From assembly GCA_028693055.1 (NCBI GenBank), contig JAQUWD010000028.1, forward strand, positions 1-46,825: 46,825 nucleotides of DNA. The letters run 5' to 3'. Position 1 is the stretch's first letter, and the number at the start of each line of letters is the position of its first letter. This DNA is from Eubacteriales bacterium (lineage in GTDB: Bacteria; Bacillota; Clostridia; Christensenellales; Aristaeellaceae). Below the pieces are notes generated by a model. That model had not been told where the DNA came from, did no database searches, and saw only the letters and a list, made by a program, of their open reading frames with translations. Positions 16,413 through 25,066 of the stretch are shown here, piece by piece. Both the position numbers and the translations under genes were made by a program.

Positions 16413-18515
16413 TCATTCTTCCAGCACGCCGTTGCGATAAACCGTCGTACCATCCACCTCTGACGTAGCGTTTGCGCTGTTCTCAATCAGCAACGCCTGC
16501 GGAAATTTAAAATTCACGGAGCCGTTGATCAAGCGCAAATCTCCGTTGTTTTTATAGGCAGCCATGCCGCTGCCCGTTGTGACGTTGCTGGTAACAGTTG
16601 CTTGCGCCCCCTCCATGTTTTCAAGCAAATATCCCGATTCCAAATCCGCATCATTCACATAGAGCGCTTGGCACTCGCCTCTATTAATAATAAAAGTCTG
16701 ATTGCCCTTCATCCGCACATTCAAATTCTGATAGGTCAACAAGCCACGATTATCGATGCCGCAGTGTTCTTCCAGCGTTAAATTCCGTAATTCCAAGCTG
16801 GCGCTCTCGTCTACCCAAAACATGCTGTTGCCATCGCCGATCAGCTTTGCGTTCTGATCCTTCCCCACAAGGGAAATCTGACGTCCATCATTGATATAAA
16901 GGCTGTCCATCACATGAATTTCGCCGTCAATTGCCAAACGTCCACCGGTGATATTGGCTGAAATTGCTCTGACAAGCTCGTCATAGGTAGACACAGCGGT
17001 ATAGGATATTTCCAGCGGAACGCTTACCGCGCCATTCACCAGCATTTCTCCGCCTTGATCGCTTATGGTAGCCAAATCCATGTCCTGCACTGCATAGCCT
17101 GTACCCAGTCTGGCCACGACGCTTACCGTGCCGCCGGTAATCGTAAATTTACTGTCGCCCTGCATCAAAACGCCGATGCAAGAATTAGCCATCGCGTCTA
17201 CGCGTCCGGACGTCATGAACACAGAGGTATCCTGCTGCGCCGTTACCCCAATCGCCACCCCTGTGCCGCGCCGAATATAAATCTGCCCGCCTTCGATTCG
17301 CAGTACTCCCCCCTCGTTGATCAATAAGGGCGGACTAACCTCCTGCTCCCTGCTTTCCGGCAAGCGCTTGACCACGCCGCCCTTTAGGATCATTTCTCCC
17401 CCGTCGACTACCGCGCAGTTACCATTCTGGGTTCCCAACAGCGTCACATGATCCTCTAAAATCAACCTTCCGCCCGCGTGCACCCGTATAAGCGGCCAAT
17501 CCTTTTGCAGCGTGCTGATAACGCCGTCTCCGGATAAAACAAGCGTGCCGTCTCGCACATGCAGCACGGTATCCAGTACAATATCCCCGCTCACGTTTAC
17601 GGAAACCTGTTTTCCCTTGGCGCAAGCGTCGGCGGCGGCCAAAAGGTCGCCTTGATCGCTAGCCATCATAGTGTCGCCAGCCCAAAGCCGAACTGCAGCA
17701 AAGCCAATGGCAGCCAGCACCAGCGCCGAAGCAGCAGCGGCAACGGCAATACGCACACCCCTCGCGTTAAAGGAACGAGCCACAGCCTCCATGCTTTCAA
17801 AACGCCCTTTAGGAGAGAAGGCCATACAGCGCGTGATGGTATGCCGTACGCGAAAAGGAATCCCGGGGCGGCGCAGCGCAGCGGCGTCCAAGCCTCCCGT
17901 AAAAAGCCAGCAAAGGGTAACGCCCAGCGCATAAACATCCGCGCGCCGATCCGTTTGGCTAAAGCCAAATTGCTCAGGGGCAGAGAAGCCGCTGGTGATA
18001 TACAACGCCGTATCCCGCGTTTTTTCATGATCAGGCGTACGGACGGTACCAGCGTCAATAAACATCCAATCCCCCGTAGCCGTTTGCACCAGGTTTTCAG
18101 GCTTGATATCCCTGCATATCATATTGGCGCGATGAATCTGTCCCACCAACGCAATCAAACGATTTGCCACGGCTATGGACTGCCGAACGGGGATTTGCCC
18201 ATGAGCCTCCACCCATTCGGATAGGGTTTGTCCCGACACATGAGCACGCAGAAGCCAAGCCTCGTCTCCATCCTCACCATGCAAAATCGGAATGGGCGCG
18301 CAACCGGGAGCGTCCCTGTCCAGCTTTTGTAGAGCCGACCATTCGCTCAGTAGCATGTTCTTTCGTCTACCCCAAGCGGACTTTAAAACAAATTTCTCTC
18401 CACCTTGCCCCTCTAGCAATAACGTTCGGCATTCCGGCCCCTCCGCCAGCACACGGGTAACGGCGAGGTGAGCAAACCGTTCCACGCAAGCCGACGGGAT
18501 CATCTCATTGTTCAT
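16413..18515 (-). CDS. Membrane Ser/Thr kinase-like protein with extracellular beta-helix domain
   Basis: 700 residues in three parts: an N-terminal Hanks-type kinase fold (about residues 15-245), one membrane segment (about 255-277) and a C-terminal domain of short repeats (about 310-690). The repeats are rich in GG, LxI and IxGG turns and look like a right-handed parallel beta-helix. Kinase landmarks are K45, E58, the catalytic loop C134-R-D136-IKPEN141, and APE at 179-181. The DFG motif reads DAG (154-156) and no clear GxGxxG loop is present, so activity may be reduced or lost. The layout suggests a surface sensor signalling to a cytoplasmic kinase. The ATG at 18515 follows GGGGG. It lies between lonB and the lipase-like gene. 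Confidence 0.8.
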   Translation of the reverse strand: MNNEMIPSACVERFAHLAVTRVLAEGPECRTLLLEGQGGEKFVLKSAWGRRKNMLLSEWSALQKLDRDAPGCAPIPILHGEDGDEAWLLRAHVSGQTLSEWVEAHGQIPVRQSIAVANRLIALVGQIHRANMICRDIKPENLVQTATGDWMFIDAGTVRTPDHEKTRDTALYITSGFSAPEQFGFSQTDRRADVYALGVTLCWLFTGGLDAAALRRPGIPFRVRHTITRCMAFSPKGRFESMEAVARSFNARGVRIAVAAAASALVLAAIGFAAVRLWAGDTMMASDQGDLLAAADACAKGKQVSVNVSGDIVLDTVLHVRDGTLVLSGDGVISTLQKDWPLIRVHAGGRLILEDHVTLLGTQNGNCAVVDGGEMILKGGVVKRLPESREQEVSPPLLINEGGVLRIEGGQIYIRRGTGVAIGVTAQQDTSVFMTSGRVDAMANSCIGVLMQGDSKFTITGGTVSVVARLGTGYAVQDMDLATISDQGGEMLVNGAVSVPLEISYTAVSTYDELVRAISANITGGRLAIDGEIHVMDSLYINDGRQISLVGKDQNAKLIGDGNSMFWVDESASLELRNLTLEEHCGIDNRGLLTYQNLNVRMKGNQTFIINRGECQALYVNDADLESGYLLENMEGAQATVTSNVTTGSGMAAYKNNGDLRLINGSVNFKFPQALLIENSANATSEVDGTTVYRNGVLEE

Positions 18516-18570
18516 AGCGGCATTCCCCCATTCGCATTATTCCTTCCATTTTTCGGTTGCAGCCTTCCTC

Positions 18571-20397
18571 TTAGCCCTTCGCCTGCTCCTTCTTTTTATT
18601 GTGGTGATGGCGAAGTAACAGAAGAACAGAGCCAAGCAGCACAACTGCCGGCACGCCTAGCAGCAGGCTGAGAAAGTTGGCGGCTAAGCCGTCGGAAAGC
18701 GCCAAGCTTCCCATTGCGTCCAAGGTTGGATCAATAGCGCCTTCCGCATTGCGGATTGTATAAGGCACGCCGTTATACTCCACCGTTGGCAGCTCTTCCA
18801 GACCCTTTGGCAGTATAAAATGAACGCTGCCTTTGTCCGAAAAAGTGAGCGAATCATAGGTTAGCTTTCGATGGCTAAGCATCCCAGCCTGATACTCCTC
18901 TATTTGAAGGGAGGCGCTCTCACTATCCGGCCAAAAGTCCAAGGTATACTTTTGATCTGCGGGCACCGTCAGTAACGTTACCCCTCCCAGCATGACGGCG
19001 CAAATCGCCTGAGACTTATCGGCCTGTCCCAGGGCAAGCGAGCCGAAGGCTCCGTCTGCCGCTTTCCACTCCACCTTTCCCAGACCGTTCAACGCTACCA
19101 AACGAAAAGAGCGACTGGTGGTATATAATTCTTGGGGGCGATCATGAGACATGACCCACGCAATATAAACCTGTGGGTAATGCTCCAGCGCAACTTGGCT
19201 GAGAAGCGTAGCGGGAGCGTTCCAGCTATTGCTATCGGAAACCCCAAACATGACCTGCACCTGTTGGTAGATCACCTCTGACGCTAGCGTCCACAGCACA
19301 TTGGCTTGATTCTTAATACCGCTGAGCACCAGCGGCATGCTTATGATCTTACCGATCCCCGCAATCAGCATTTGGCTTAAGCTGCCCCCGGCGGCGAAGG
19401 ATTCTGATAATACCTGCTGAAACCCGTCGGAGTAGGTATTCACATTGTGGCAGCTATTAAGAAAAACCAAGCAAAGCTGACGAACCAGCCAATTGACCCC
19501 GGGATTGTTCTCATAGGCCGCTCCGCCTGTCAAATGGGCATAATAGGCTTTAGCGTCCTTTAACAAATCAAGGTAATCGCTGTCCGTCTCCTGGGCTGGA
19601 ATTCGTAGGGTAACGCCGGCCTTGGTATACTCCCACTCTTCCAGCGGAACAGTGGGAACGGGGTCGCATTGACCTACTATGTTATAAATACCATTGTAGC
19701 TTCGATTCATTTCTGCTTTGGTGACATTATTGGGCGTAGCAAAGGTATAGGCAAAGGTTTGAGATTCCGGAAATACATTTTGCTCAATCAACAGCACGGC
19801 GGTACGGTTTGCCACCGCCGCTGCACGGCTGTAGCCGCTCAACCAAACACGAATGGGCTGGGCGGGGTGATACTCGCTTAGATACGCCTGTATGCGTTCG
19901 TACACCCGTTTGGCAGAATCATTGAAGCCCTGATGAACGTTAGCGCCGCCGATGTCAAAATTGCTCAACCATTCCAGCCCATAGCCAGAACCGCTGACCG
20001 CCACCGCCAACACGCTTCCTCCGCTTTTCATGGGTAGGGTGGCGATAGCGGTGCCAATCGTATCTTTAGCGGTAGGCTGGTCGTATTCCTGCAGCTGGAT
20101 ATTCTGGAAGCCGCCTTGCTCCAAGAAAGACTGAATATGATCCCCGCAGTGCTCCAGCCCTAACTGATTATCCCGAAAGGCGGAAACCGCCATTCCCAAC
20201 GAAGCTTGCGCTAACGGATGCCGGTATTGTTCACTGTCTGCCAAAAACCAGCTCGTATCAAAGGGAACCTCGAAGCTCATGACGTCTGGTACGGACACGC
20301 CACGAAAAACCGCCGTCAATTTTTGCTCTGATCGCGCCGTGACCATCGTGCCGAAAAGCAAACAGCAGCTCATGAAGAAGGACAGCAGCTTACGCAT
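18571..20397 (-). CDS. Secreted, membrane-anchored lipase-like alpha/beta hydrolase
   Basis: About 608 residues with a signal peptide (RKLLSFFMSCCLLFGTMVTARS) and a C-terminal membrane segment plus basic tail (ending HHHNKKKEQAKG), so the body faces outside. The nucleophile elbow is G190-Y-S192-R-A, and SGSGYG and CDPVPTVPL lie where oxyanion and acid loops of class 3 lipase-like hydrolases are expected. Substrate is unknown: lipid or ester. Either of two nearby ATGs is possible; 20397 is better spaced behind GGGAGTG. It stops 56 bases before the kinase/beta-helix gene, suggesting co-transcription. Confidence 0.75.
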   Translation of the reverse strand: MRKLLSFFMSCCLLFGTMVTARSEQKLTAVFRGVSVPDVMSFEVPFDTSWFLADSEQYRHPLAQASLGMAVSAFRDNQLGLEHCGDHIQSFLEQGGFQNIQLQEYDQPTAKDTIGTAIATLPMKSGGSVLAVAVSGSGYGLEWLSNFDIGGANVHQGFNDSAKRVYERIQAYLSEYHPAQPIRVWLSGYSRAAAVANRTAVLLIEQNVFPESQTFAYTFATPNNVTKAEMNRSYNGIYNIVGQCDPVPTVPLEEWEYTKAGVTLRIPAQETDSDYLDLLKDAKAYYAHLTGGAAYENNPGVNWLVRQLCLVFLNSCHNVNTYSDGFQQVLSESFAAGGSLSQMLIAGIGKIISMPLVLSGIKNQANVLWTLASEVIYQQVQVMFGVSDSNSWNAPATLLSQVALEHYPQVYIAWVMSHDRPQELYTTSRSFRLVALNGLGKVEWKAADGAFGSLALGQADKSQAICAVMLGGVTLLTVPADQKYTLDFWPDSESASLQIEEYQAGMLSHRKLTYDSLTFSDKGSVHFILPKGLEELPTVEYNGVPYTIRNAEGAIDPTLDAMGSLALSDGLAANFLSLLLGVPAVVLLGSVLLLLRHHHNKKKEQAKG

Positions 20398-20433
20398 AAG
20401 CATTCACTCCCGTTTTGTATTTTGTTGAATATA

Positions 20434-22137
20434 TTATTTGGATAGGTAGCTCCAACGGTTTACATCAAAAACGCCGTGCGTCAGTACCCGTACGGACGGA
20501 ATTACCGGCAAGCTCATGAAGCTTAAGGTCATGAAGGGATCGACTCCCTCGTTCACTCCCAGCTCCGACGCAATGGTCTTTAGGTTCTGCAGGGCTTGAT
20601 CCACATGATCTGCGCTCTGCTCTGTCATCAGTCCAGCGATAGGCAAGGGAAGCTCCCCCACCACCTTGCCTTCAAGTGCGATGACGATTCCGCCGTTTAA
20701 TTGCCGCACACGTTCCGCCGCGCAAGCCATATCCTCATCTGTCGCGCCAACCACAATAAGATTGTGACTGTCGTGGGCAACGCTGGTGGCAATGGCTCCC
20801 CGCTTCAACCCATAGCCTTGCAAATAACCAATGCCCACATGTCCGGTATCGTGATGTCGCTCCAATACCGCAACCTTCAATTGATCGAGCGAAACGTCCG
20901 TTTGGGCTGCCAACCCGCCTTGCTCGGTCAGAATTTGCCCGTTGACCATGCGGATCACTCCGGCAGGCTCGGTGCGGAAAAATTGTTCGCTGCGCACTGC
21001 TTGAAGATGAAAGGAATGCAGGGCTTTCTGCCGCAGCGCTTCATCAACCATAGGCGGAGGGACGGGAACAGTCTGCCCGTCGTATACAAACTTGCCCTCT
21101 TTCATCGTGCTCTGTACGGTGAAGTCGTCGTCCAGCAAAACCAAATCGGCTGCATAACCCGGTGCAATCGCTCCTCGGTCGCGCATTCCAAAAGCCTGTG
21201 CCGCATTCCAGCCAGCAGCCTTCAACGCCAGTATGGGATCTGCTCCTCCCTTAACAGCCATGCGCACTAGGCCGTCAATATGGCCGTCTTTCCTCAACTC
21301 GGCCGGATGCTTGTCATCGGTAACAAACAAACAGCGTGCCGCATAGGGCCGCTCCAGAAGCGGCAGAAGCGCATTCAGGTTCTGCGCCGCCGTACCTTGC
21401 CGAATCATAATCCATTGCCCGGCAGCCAGCTTTTCCAAGCCTTCTTCATAGACGGTACATTCATGATCGCTTTCTACGCCTGAGGCAACGTAAGCTTGCA
21501 GCTCCTTCCCCGTTAGAAAAGGAGCATGCCCGTCGATTGGCGCTCCCTGTTGACGAGCGGCTAACAGCTTAGCCAGCACAGCTTCGCTGCCGCCCAGTAC
21601 GCCCGGGTAATTCATCATTTCCGCAAGCCCCAGCACGCGCTCATGGGCATACAGCGGCTCCAAATCATCAGCCGTGAGCGTCTGAAAGCTTTCATCCTCG
21701 TCCGTTGCCGGTACGCAGGATGGCAGCATGATAAACGCATCCAGCGGCAAGCCCTCTGTTGCTTCCAAAATATAACGGATGCCATCAAGGCCCATCACAT
21801 TAGCAATTTCATGCGGATCGCACACGACCGAGGTGGTTCCATGGGGAACCACACATTCGGCAAACATGGCGGGGGCAAGCAATGAGCTTTCCAGATGAAT
21901 ATGACCGTCGATAAAGCCTGGCACCGTTTTTTGTCCAGAAGCGTCGCGCTCTATCAATCCGCTGTAGCTACCAATACCCGCTATGCGGCCTTCAGCAATC
22001 GCGACGTCCCCAGCGACCCATTGCTCCGTAAAGACGTTTAAATATGTAGCGTTTTTAAGCACCAAATCGGCAGGCTCCTGACCTTTGGCAACGCGCACGA
22101 GCCGCTGCAGAGAAGAAATATCGTTTTTCTTTTGCAT
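20434..22137 (-). CDS. ade: Adenine deaminase
   Basis: Amidohydrolase-superfamily enzyme converting adenine to hypoxanthine and ammonia in purine salvage. Visible motifs are the metal-binding DGHIHLESS, the HGTTSVVCDPHEIANVMG loop typical of Ade, GHAPFLTG, and DDKHPAELRKDGHID. The C-terminal part carries VAHDSHNLIVVG. The ATG at 22137 is chosen because TAGGAGG lies just upstream, giving about 567 residues; an upstream in-frame extension is not supported. It has its own promoter. I looked for a purine riboswitch in the 111-base leader and saw none. Confidence 0.95.
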   Translation of the reverse strand: MQKKNDISSLQRLVRVAKGQEPADLVLKNATYLNVFTEQWVAGDVAIAEGRIAGIGSYSGLIERDASGQKTVPGFIDGHIHLESSLLAPAMFAECVVPHGTTSVVCDPHEIANVMGLDGIRYILEATEGLPLDAFIMLPSCVPATDEDESFQTLTADDLEPLYAHERVLGLAEMMNYPGVLGGSEAVLAKLLAARQQGAPIDGHAPFLTGKELQAYVASGVESDHECTVYEEGLEKLAAGQWIMIRQGTAAQNLNALLPLLERPYAARCLFVTDDKHPAELRKDGHIDGLVRMAVKGGADPILALKAAGWNAAQAFGMRDRGAIAPGYAADLVLLDDDFTVQSTMKEGKFVYDGQTVPVPPPMVDEALRQKALHSFHLQAVRSEQFFRTEPAGVIRMVNGQILTEQGGLAAQTDVSLDQLKVAVLERHHDTGHVGIGYLQGYGLKRGAIATSVAHDSHNLIVVGATDEDMACAAERVRQLNGGIVIALEGKVVGELPLPIAGLMTEQSADHVDQALQNLKTIASELGVNEGVDPFMTLSFMSLPVIPSVRVLTHGVFDVNRWSYLSK

Positions 22138-22179
22138 AAGGGGATACCTCCTAACAGTGAATACATATAACTCGCAAAC

Positions 22180-22217
22180 AGGGTAGCTTTTCTGGATACT
22201 TTTGTCAAGCGTATCCA
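22180..22217 (-). promoter_or_regulatory. ade promoter with inverted repeat flanking the -35 box
   Basis: TTGACA (22203-22208) and a weak -10 TACCCT (22180-22185) are 17 bases apart. The 7-base arms TGGATAC (22193-22199) and GTATCCA (22211-22217) bracket the -35 box, as a repressor site would. No regulator is identified. Confidence 0.5.
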
Positions 22218-22248
22218 TTTATGGAGTTGTTTCCATGTAAGCTTAGGA

Positions 22249-23736
22249 TTACCCCAGTAAATCAACAGAACGCACCCCTACGTTATTCAGGCGCAGCACA
22301 TAATGGCAACAGGTATCCACATGCAGCCTATAAGCGCCGTTTTGATTAGTCTCAAAGGAAAAGCAACCCATTCCACAGCCCTGCCAAACGGACAGCACCT
22401 GCTTGGTGTCTAAATCACATAGCTTCACTCTCCAGCTGCATTGCCCGTTTGGCATCACGCAGCCGGAAATGACTCCGCTGGTTACGGAGCAGATCGGACA
22501 GGCCGGGCATGGTGCGGCTTCGGGGCAAGTGGGGCATGCGGGACAAGTCGGACACGGCGCGGCTTCGGGGCATGCGGGACAAGTCGGACATGGCACAGTG
22601 TCGGGGCATGCGGGACAGGTCGGACATGGCACAGTGTCGGGGCATGCGGGACAGGTCGGGCACGGCGCAGCCTCGGGACATGCGGGGCAGATCGGGCATT
22701 CAGACGGCGTTTCCGATGTTCCGCCAGAGACGCATGCTTCACCACCGCTTACGCCACCCGCAAAGGGATACCAGTGCAATTCAAATCCACTGCCCTGCTG
22801 CACCCACAAGGAACCTAGCGCAGCGGTACCGTTGATATTGCCGCCGGTGGTTTTAGCCAGCCATGCAGCATCCGGCGCAAGTATGCTTCCATAGATCGCC
22901 GTCGGGAACGTCATATTGACTGTTTTTGCGTCCATCAGCACATATAAGGTACGACGCGCCAGCTCTTCCCTACCCCAAAGCGGAGTGGATAGGTTCAACG
23001 TGGAACCGCCGTAAATACGCACGATGCTAACGCTGCCGTCCGGCACATCAAAGGTTAAATTGCCTGTGATAGATTCATTATCCGGCCACGTCAGGTCAAA
23101 AACGTTTTGATCGGCGTTTGTGCCGCGAAATCGATAACCATATTCTGAAGGCTCCGTAGCCCCGTTTGCCGACATTGCCATGAATGCGTTCAGCCAACAG
23201 GAGAGGCTTTCCTTTGCCGCCGCAAAAAAGGCGGGTATGTTCGCGTTGACGCGGCTGGCAGGAATGCGCCTAGGCACGTCATAACTGGAAATGATGTAAT
23301 AGCCATTATCGGCAGCCGGCTCCCAATAGGGGCTCCCGTCCGCTGCATAGAGGGTAGCCAACGTTTCCCGTTGATTGGCTTCGCCGCTTTTGCCAATCAG
23401 ATAGGTGCTACCCGTACCCACGTCAAAGCTTGAGCCTGCCGTTAGCACGTTGCCAACAACGGTCAGCGCGCCATTGACGTTTACATTTCCCCCTGCCATA
23501 AAGCGCACGGCAGTTGCGCTATAGGGGATGGTTCGTTCCCCCATTCGCCCAAAGCTGACGGACATGCCGCGATAGCTGTCGACATTTCCTGCTACCGCAA
23601 TCGGCCCCTCCATGTCAACCATCGTCGTTAAATCACCAAAGAGCAAGCCGTTATAGCCCGCGCCGATACCAAAGGGCTGTCCCTCGACGGTCTGCCAGAC
23701 AACATGATCATAAGGAACGCCGGTGTATTCAGCCAT
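22249..23736 (-). CDS. Surface protein with choice-of-anchor-A-like domain and Cys-Pro repeats
   Basis: 495 residues. The N-terminal 330 residues resemble the choice-of-anchor A adhesin-type domain: GYNGLLFGDLT, the EGPIAVAGNV start, TVVGNVLTAG, IVRIYGG, and FPTAIYGSILAPDA. Then come about 70 residues of 12-residue repeats of the form CPTCPACPDTVP, and a C-terminal 80-residue domain with several Cys (CGMGCFSF, DTCCHYVL). There is no classical signal peptide and no LPXTG motif, so export and attachment are unclear. Disulfide cross-linking, as in spore coat or exosporium proteins, is one possibility. The ATG at 23736 follows AAGGAG. It is divergent from the sortase. Confidence 0.7.
   Translation of the reverse strand: MAEYTGVPYDHVVWQTVEGQPFGIGAGYNGLLFGDLTTMVDMEGPIAVAGNVDSYRGMSVSFGRMGERTIPYSATAVRFMAGGNVNVNGALTVVGNVLTAGSSFDVGTGSTYLIGKSGEANQRETLATLYAADGSPYWEPAADNGYYIISSYDVPRRIPASRVNANIPAFFAAAKESLSCWLNAFMAMSANGATEPSEYGYRFRGTNADQNVFDLTWPDNESITGNLTFDVPDGSVSIVRIYGGSTLNLSTPLWGREELARRTLYVLMDAKTVNMTFPTAIYGSILAPDAAWLAKTTGGNINGTAALGSLWVQQGSGFELHWYPFAGGVSGGEACVSGGTSETPSECPICPACPEAAPCPTCPACPDTVPCPTCPACPDTVPCPTCPACPEAAPCPTCPACPTCPEAAPCPACPICSVTSGVISGCVMPNGQCSWRVKLCDLDTKQVLSVWQGCGMGCFSFETNQNGAYRLHVDTCCHYVLRLNNVGVRSVDLLG
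22532..22700. repeat. 36-bp tandem repeat encoding Cys-Pro units
   Basis: Units beginning GGGCATGCGG on the plus strand start at 22532, 22568, 22604, 22640 and 22676, exactly 36 bases apart. They encode 12-residue CPTCPACP-type repeats on the minus strand. The two central copies are nearly identical, so copy number may vary. A degenerate copy lies just left of 22532. Confidence 0.9.
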
Positions 23737-23825
23737 AAATCAGTCTCCTTTCTTAAAAAGGGAAAGCGCTATGAAGCATCCTATGCAAGGCGGCGAAATG
23801 GGTGTGCGGCGGCTTGATTCTTTTT

Positions 23826-23854
23826 TTGATTATTTACTTATTTTATGATATGAT
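23826..23854 (+). promoter_or_regulatory. Promoter of the sortase gene
   Basis: TTGATT (23826-23831) and TATGAT (23849-23854) are 17 bases apart, about 30 bases before the start codon at 23887. AT-rich sequence surrounds it. Confidence 0.65.
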
Positions 23855-23886
23855 AAAGATGATTTTTTTGAATAAAGGTGTTCGTT

Positions 23887-24959
23887 ATGAGAAAAGTTCC
23901 AAAACAACAGGTTGGCTATTATCCGCGGACCCGGTTGACGAAAATAGAAAAAAAAGCGCGCAAAAAAGCGAGCTCAGAATCCGGCAAGCCCAGCAATATT
24001 TGGGCAAAGCTGCCACGACCGCGCGTTCTCATCTTAATCGGCTGCGGCGTGATCTTTCTTTTCAGTGCGTTTCAGTTATTCCAGTACTATTCCAGCGTCA
24101 ATCGTGCCAAGCAAGCAACGAGCTAAGAGCCATCTATACCGACACGGAACCAAGCCCGGAGGTAACGGAAGCCGTCGCACTCATTGCAGAAGACACCGCG
24201 GCTCCTGCTGCCACCGCACAACCTACGATCCAGCCAACCCTCTACAATTCTGTTGCCACCGAAGTGCTGGAGCCCGACTCTTTTTCGGATTATTGGCCCT
24301 CCTCCTACCCGAGCAATGCGGAGCTGCGGATTTCCAGCACCTTTCAAAAGCTGCGCCAGCAGAACAAAGAAATTGTCGGCTGGCTGACCATCGACGGCGT
24401 GCTAGACGAGCCGGTGCTTCAGCGGGATAATGAGTATTATTTAACCCACGACGTAACCGGCAAAGAGAACATAACCGGCGCTTTGTTTTTGGACGAGAGC
24501 TGCAATCTGCGGGAGGTTCCCCACAACATCATTATCCACGGGCACAATATGAAGGAAGGAGCCATGTTCGGCTCCCTGAAAAAATACAAGGTGAAGGATG
24601 AAACCTTCTATAAAGAGCATCCCTACATCACCTTCAACACCTTATACGAGGAAGCGCAATACGTTATCTTTGCCGTTAGCGAAGTGGATATTCGCTTCAG
24701 CAACCATTACTATCTACCGTTTTGGCAATACAGCGAGTTCTGGTCGAAGGATGAGTTTACCCGCTTCATCAATCCGCTTCGCTCCTATTCCCATTTCCAG
24801 AGTCAGGTGGATGTAAAGCCGGGCGATCGGCTGCTGACCCTCGCCACCTGCAGCGGCGACGACGAGAACAAGCGCTTGCTGGTTGCCGCGCGCATGCTCC
24901 GTGAAGGAGAAGATACCCTCACGCTATCCCAGGGTATCTACAGCACAACGGTAAAGTAA
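23887..24959 (+). CDS. srtB: Class B-like sortase, frameshifted after its membrane segment
   Basis: Membrane transpeptidase that attaches surface proteins to the wall. The natural N-terminus, MRKVPKQQVGYYPRTR followed by a basic stretch and a membrane segment (VLILIGCGVIFLFSAFQLF), reads from ATG 23887 behind AAGGTG and stops at 24126. The catalytic domain continues in another frame to 24959, with the histidine in IIHGHNM, the cysteine in TLATCSGD and the arginine in KRLLVAARM. The break lies between the membrane segment and the stop, at an AAGCAAGCAA tract (24109-24118). One or four extra bases there would join the frames. Read literally, this gene is broken; slippage, a sequencing error or true decay are all possible. 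Family assignment is firm, B-class likely. Confidence 0.8.
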
Positions 24960-25066
24960 TCCGTAAGGATTGCGCTTCCTGTCGTTTTGAGCGTTTGAGA
25001 TGCTTTGCTCTTATAAAGAGCACACACACCGTCGAGAAGGTATTCTTTCGTACCTCCAACACCCTT
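24960..25066. other. Convergent intergenic gap with a small hairpin
   Basis: The gap between the sortase and the RlmI-like gene holds TGCTCTT-ATA-AAGAGCA (25006-25022) and a weaker AGGTA/TACCT pair further on. Neither is followed by a clear T-run on either strand, so a terminator function is only a guess. Confidence 0.35.

Noticed and set aside
22138..22248. A purine riboswitch ahead of ade
   Set aside because: The leader is too short after the promoter, and the conserved purine-aptamer core is not visible.
22532..22700. Regular 36-bp repeats that could suggest a CRISPR array
   Set aside because: Units follow each other without spacers and encode Cys-Pro repeats in a long reading frame; no cas genes are nearby.
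23940..23980. A-rich runs in the sortase gene as a programmed frameshift site
   Set aside because: The frame change must occur after the membrane segment (after about 24087); slipping here would lose that segment.
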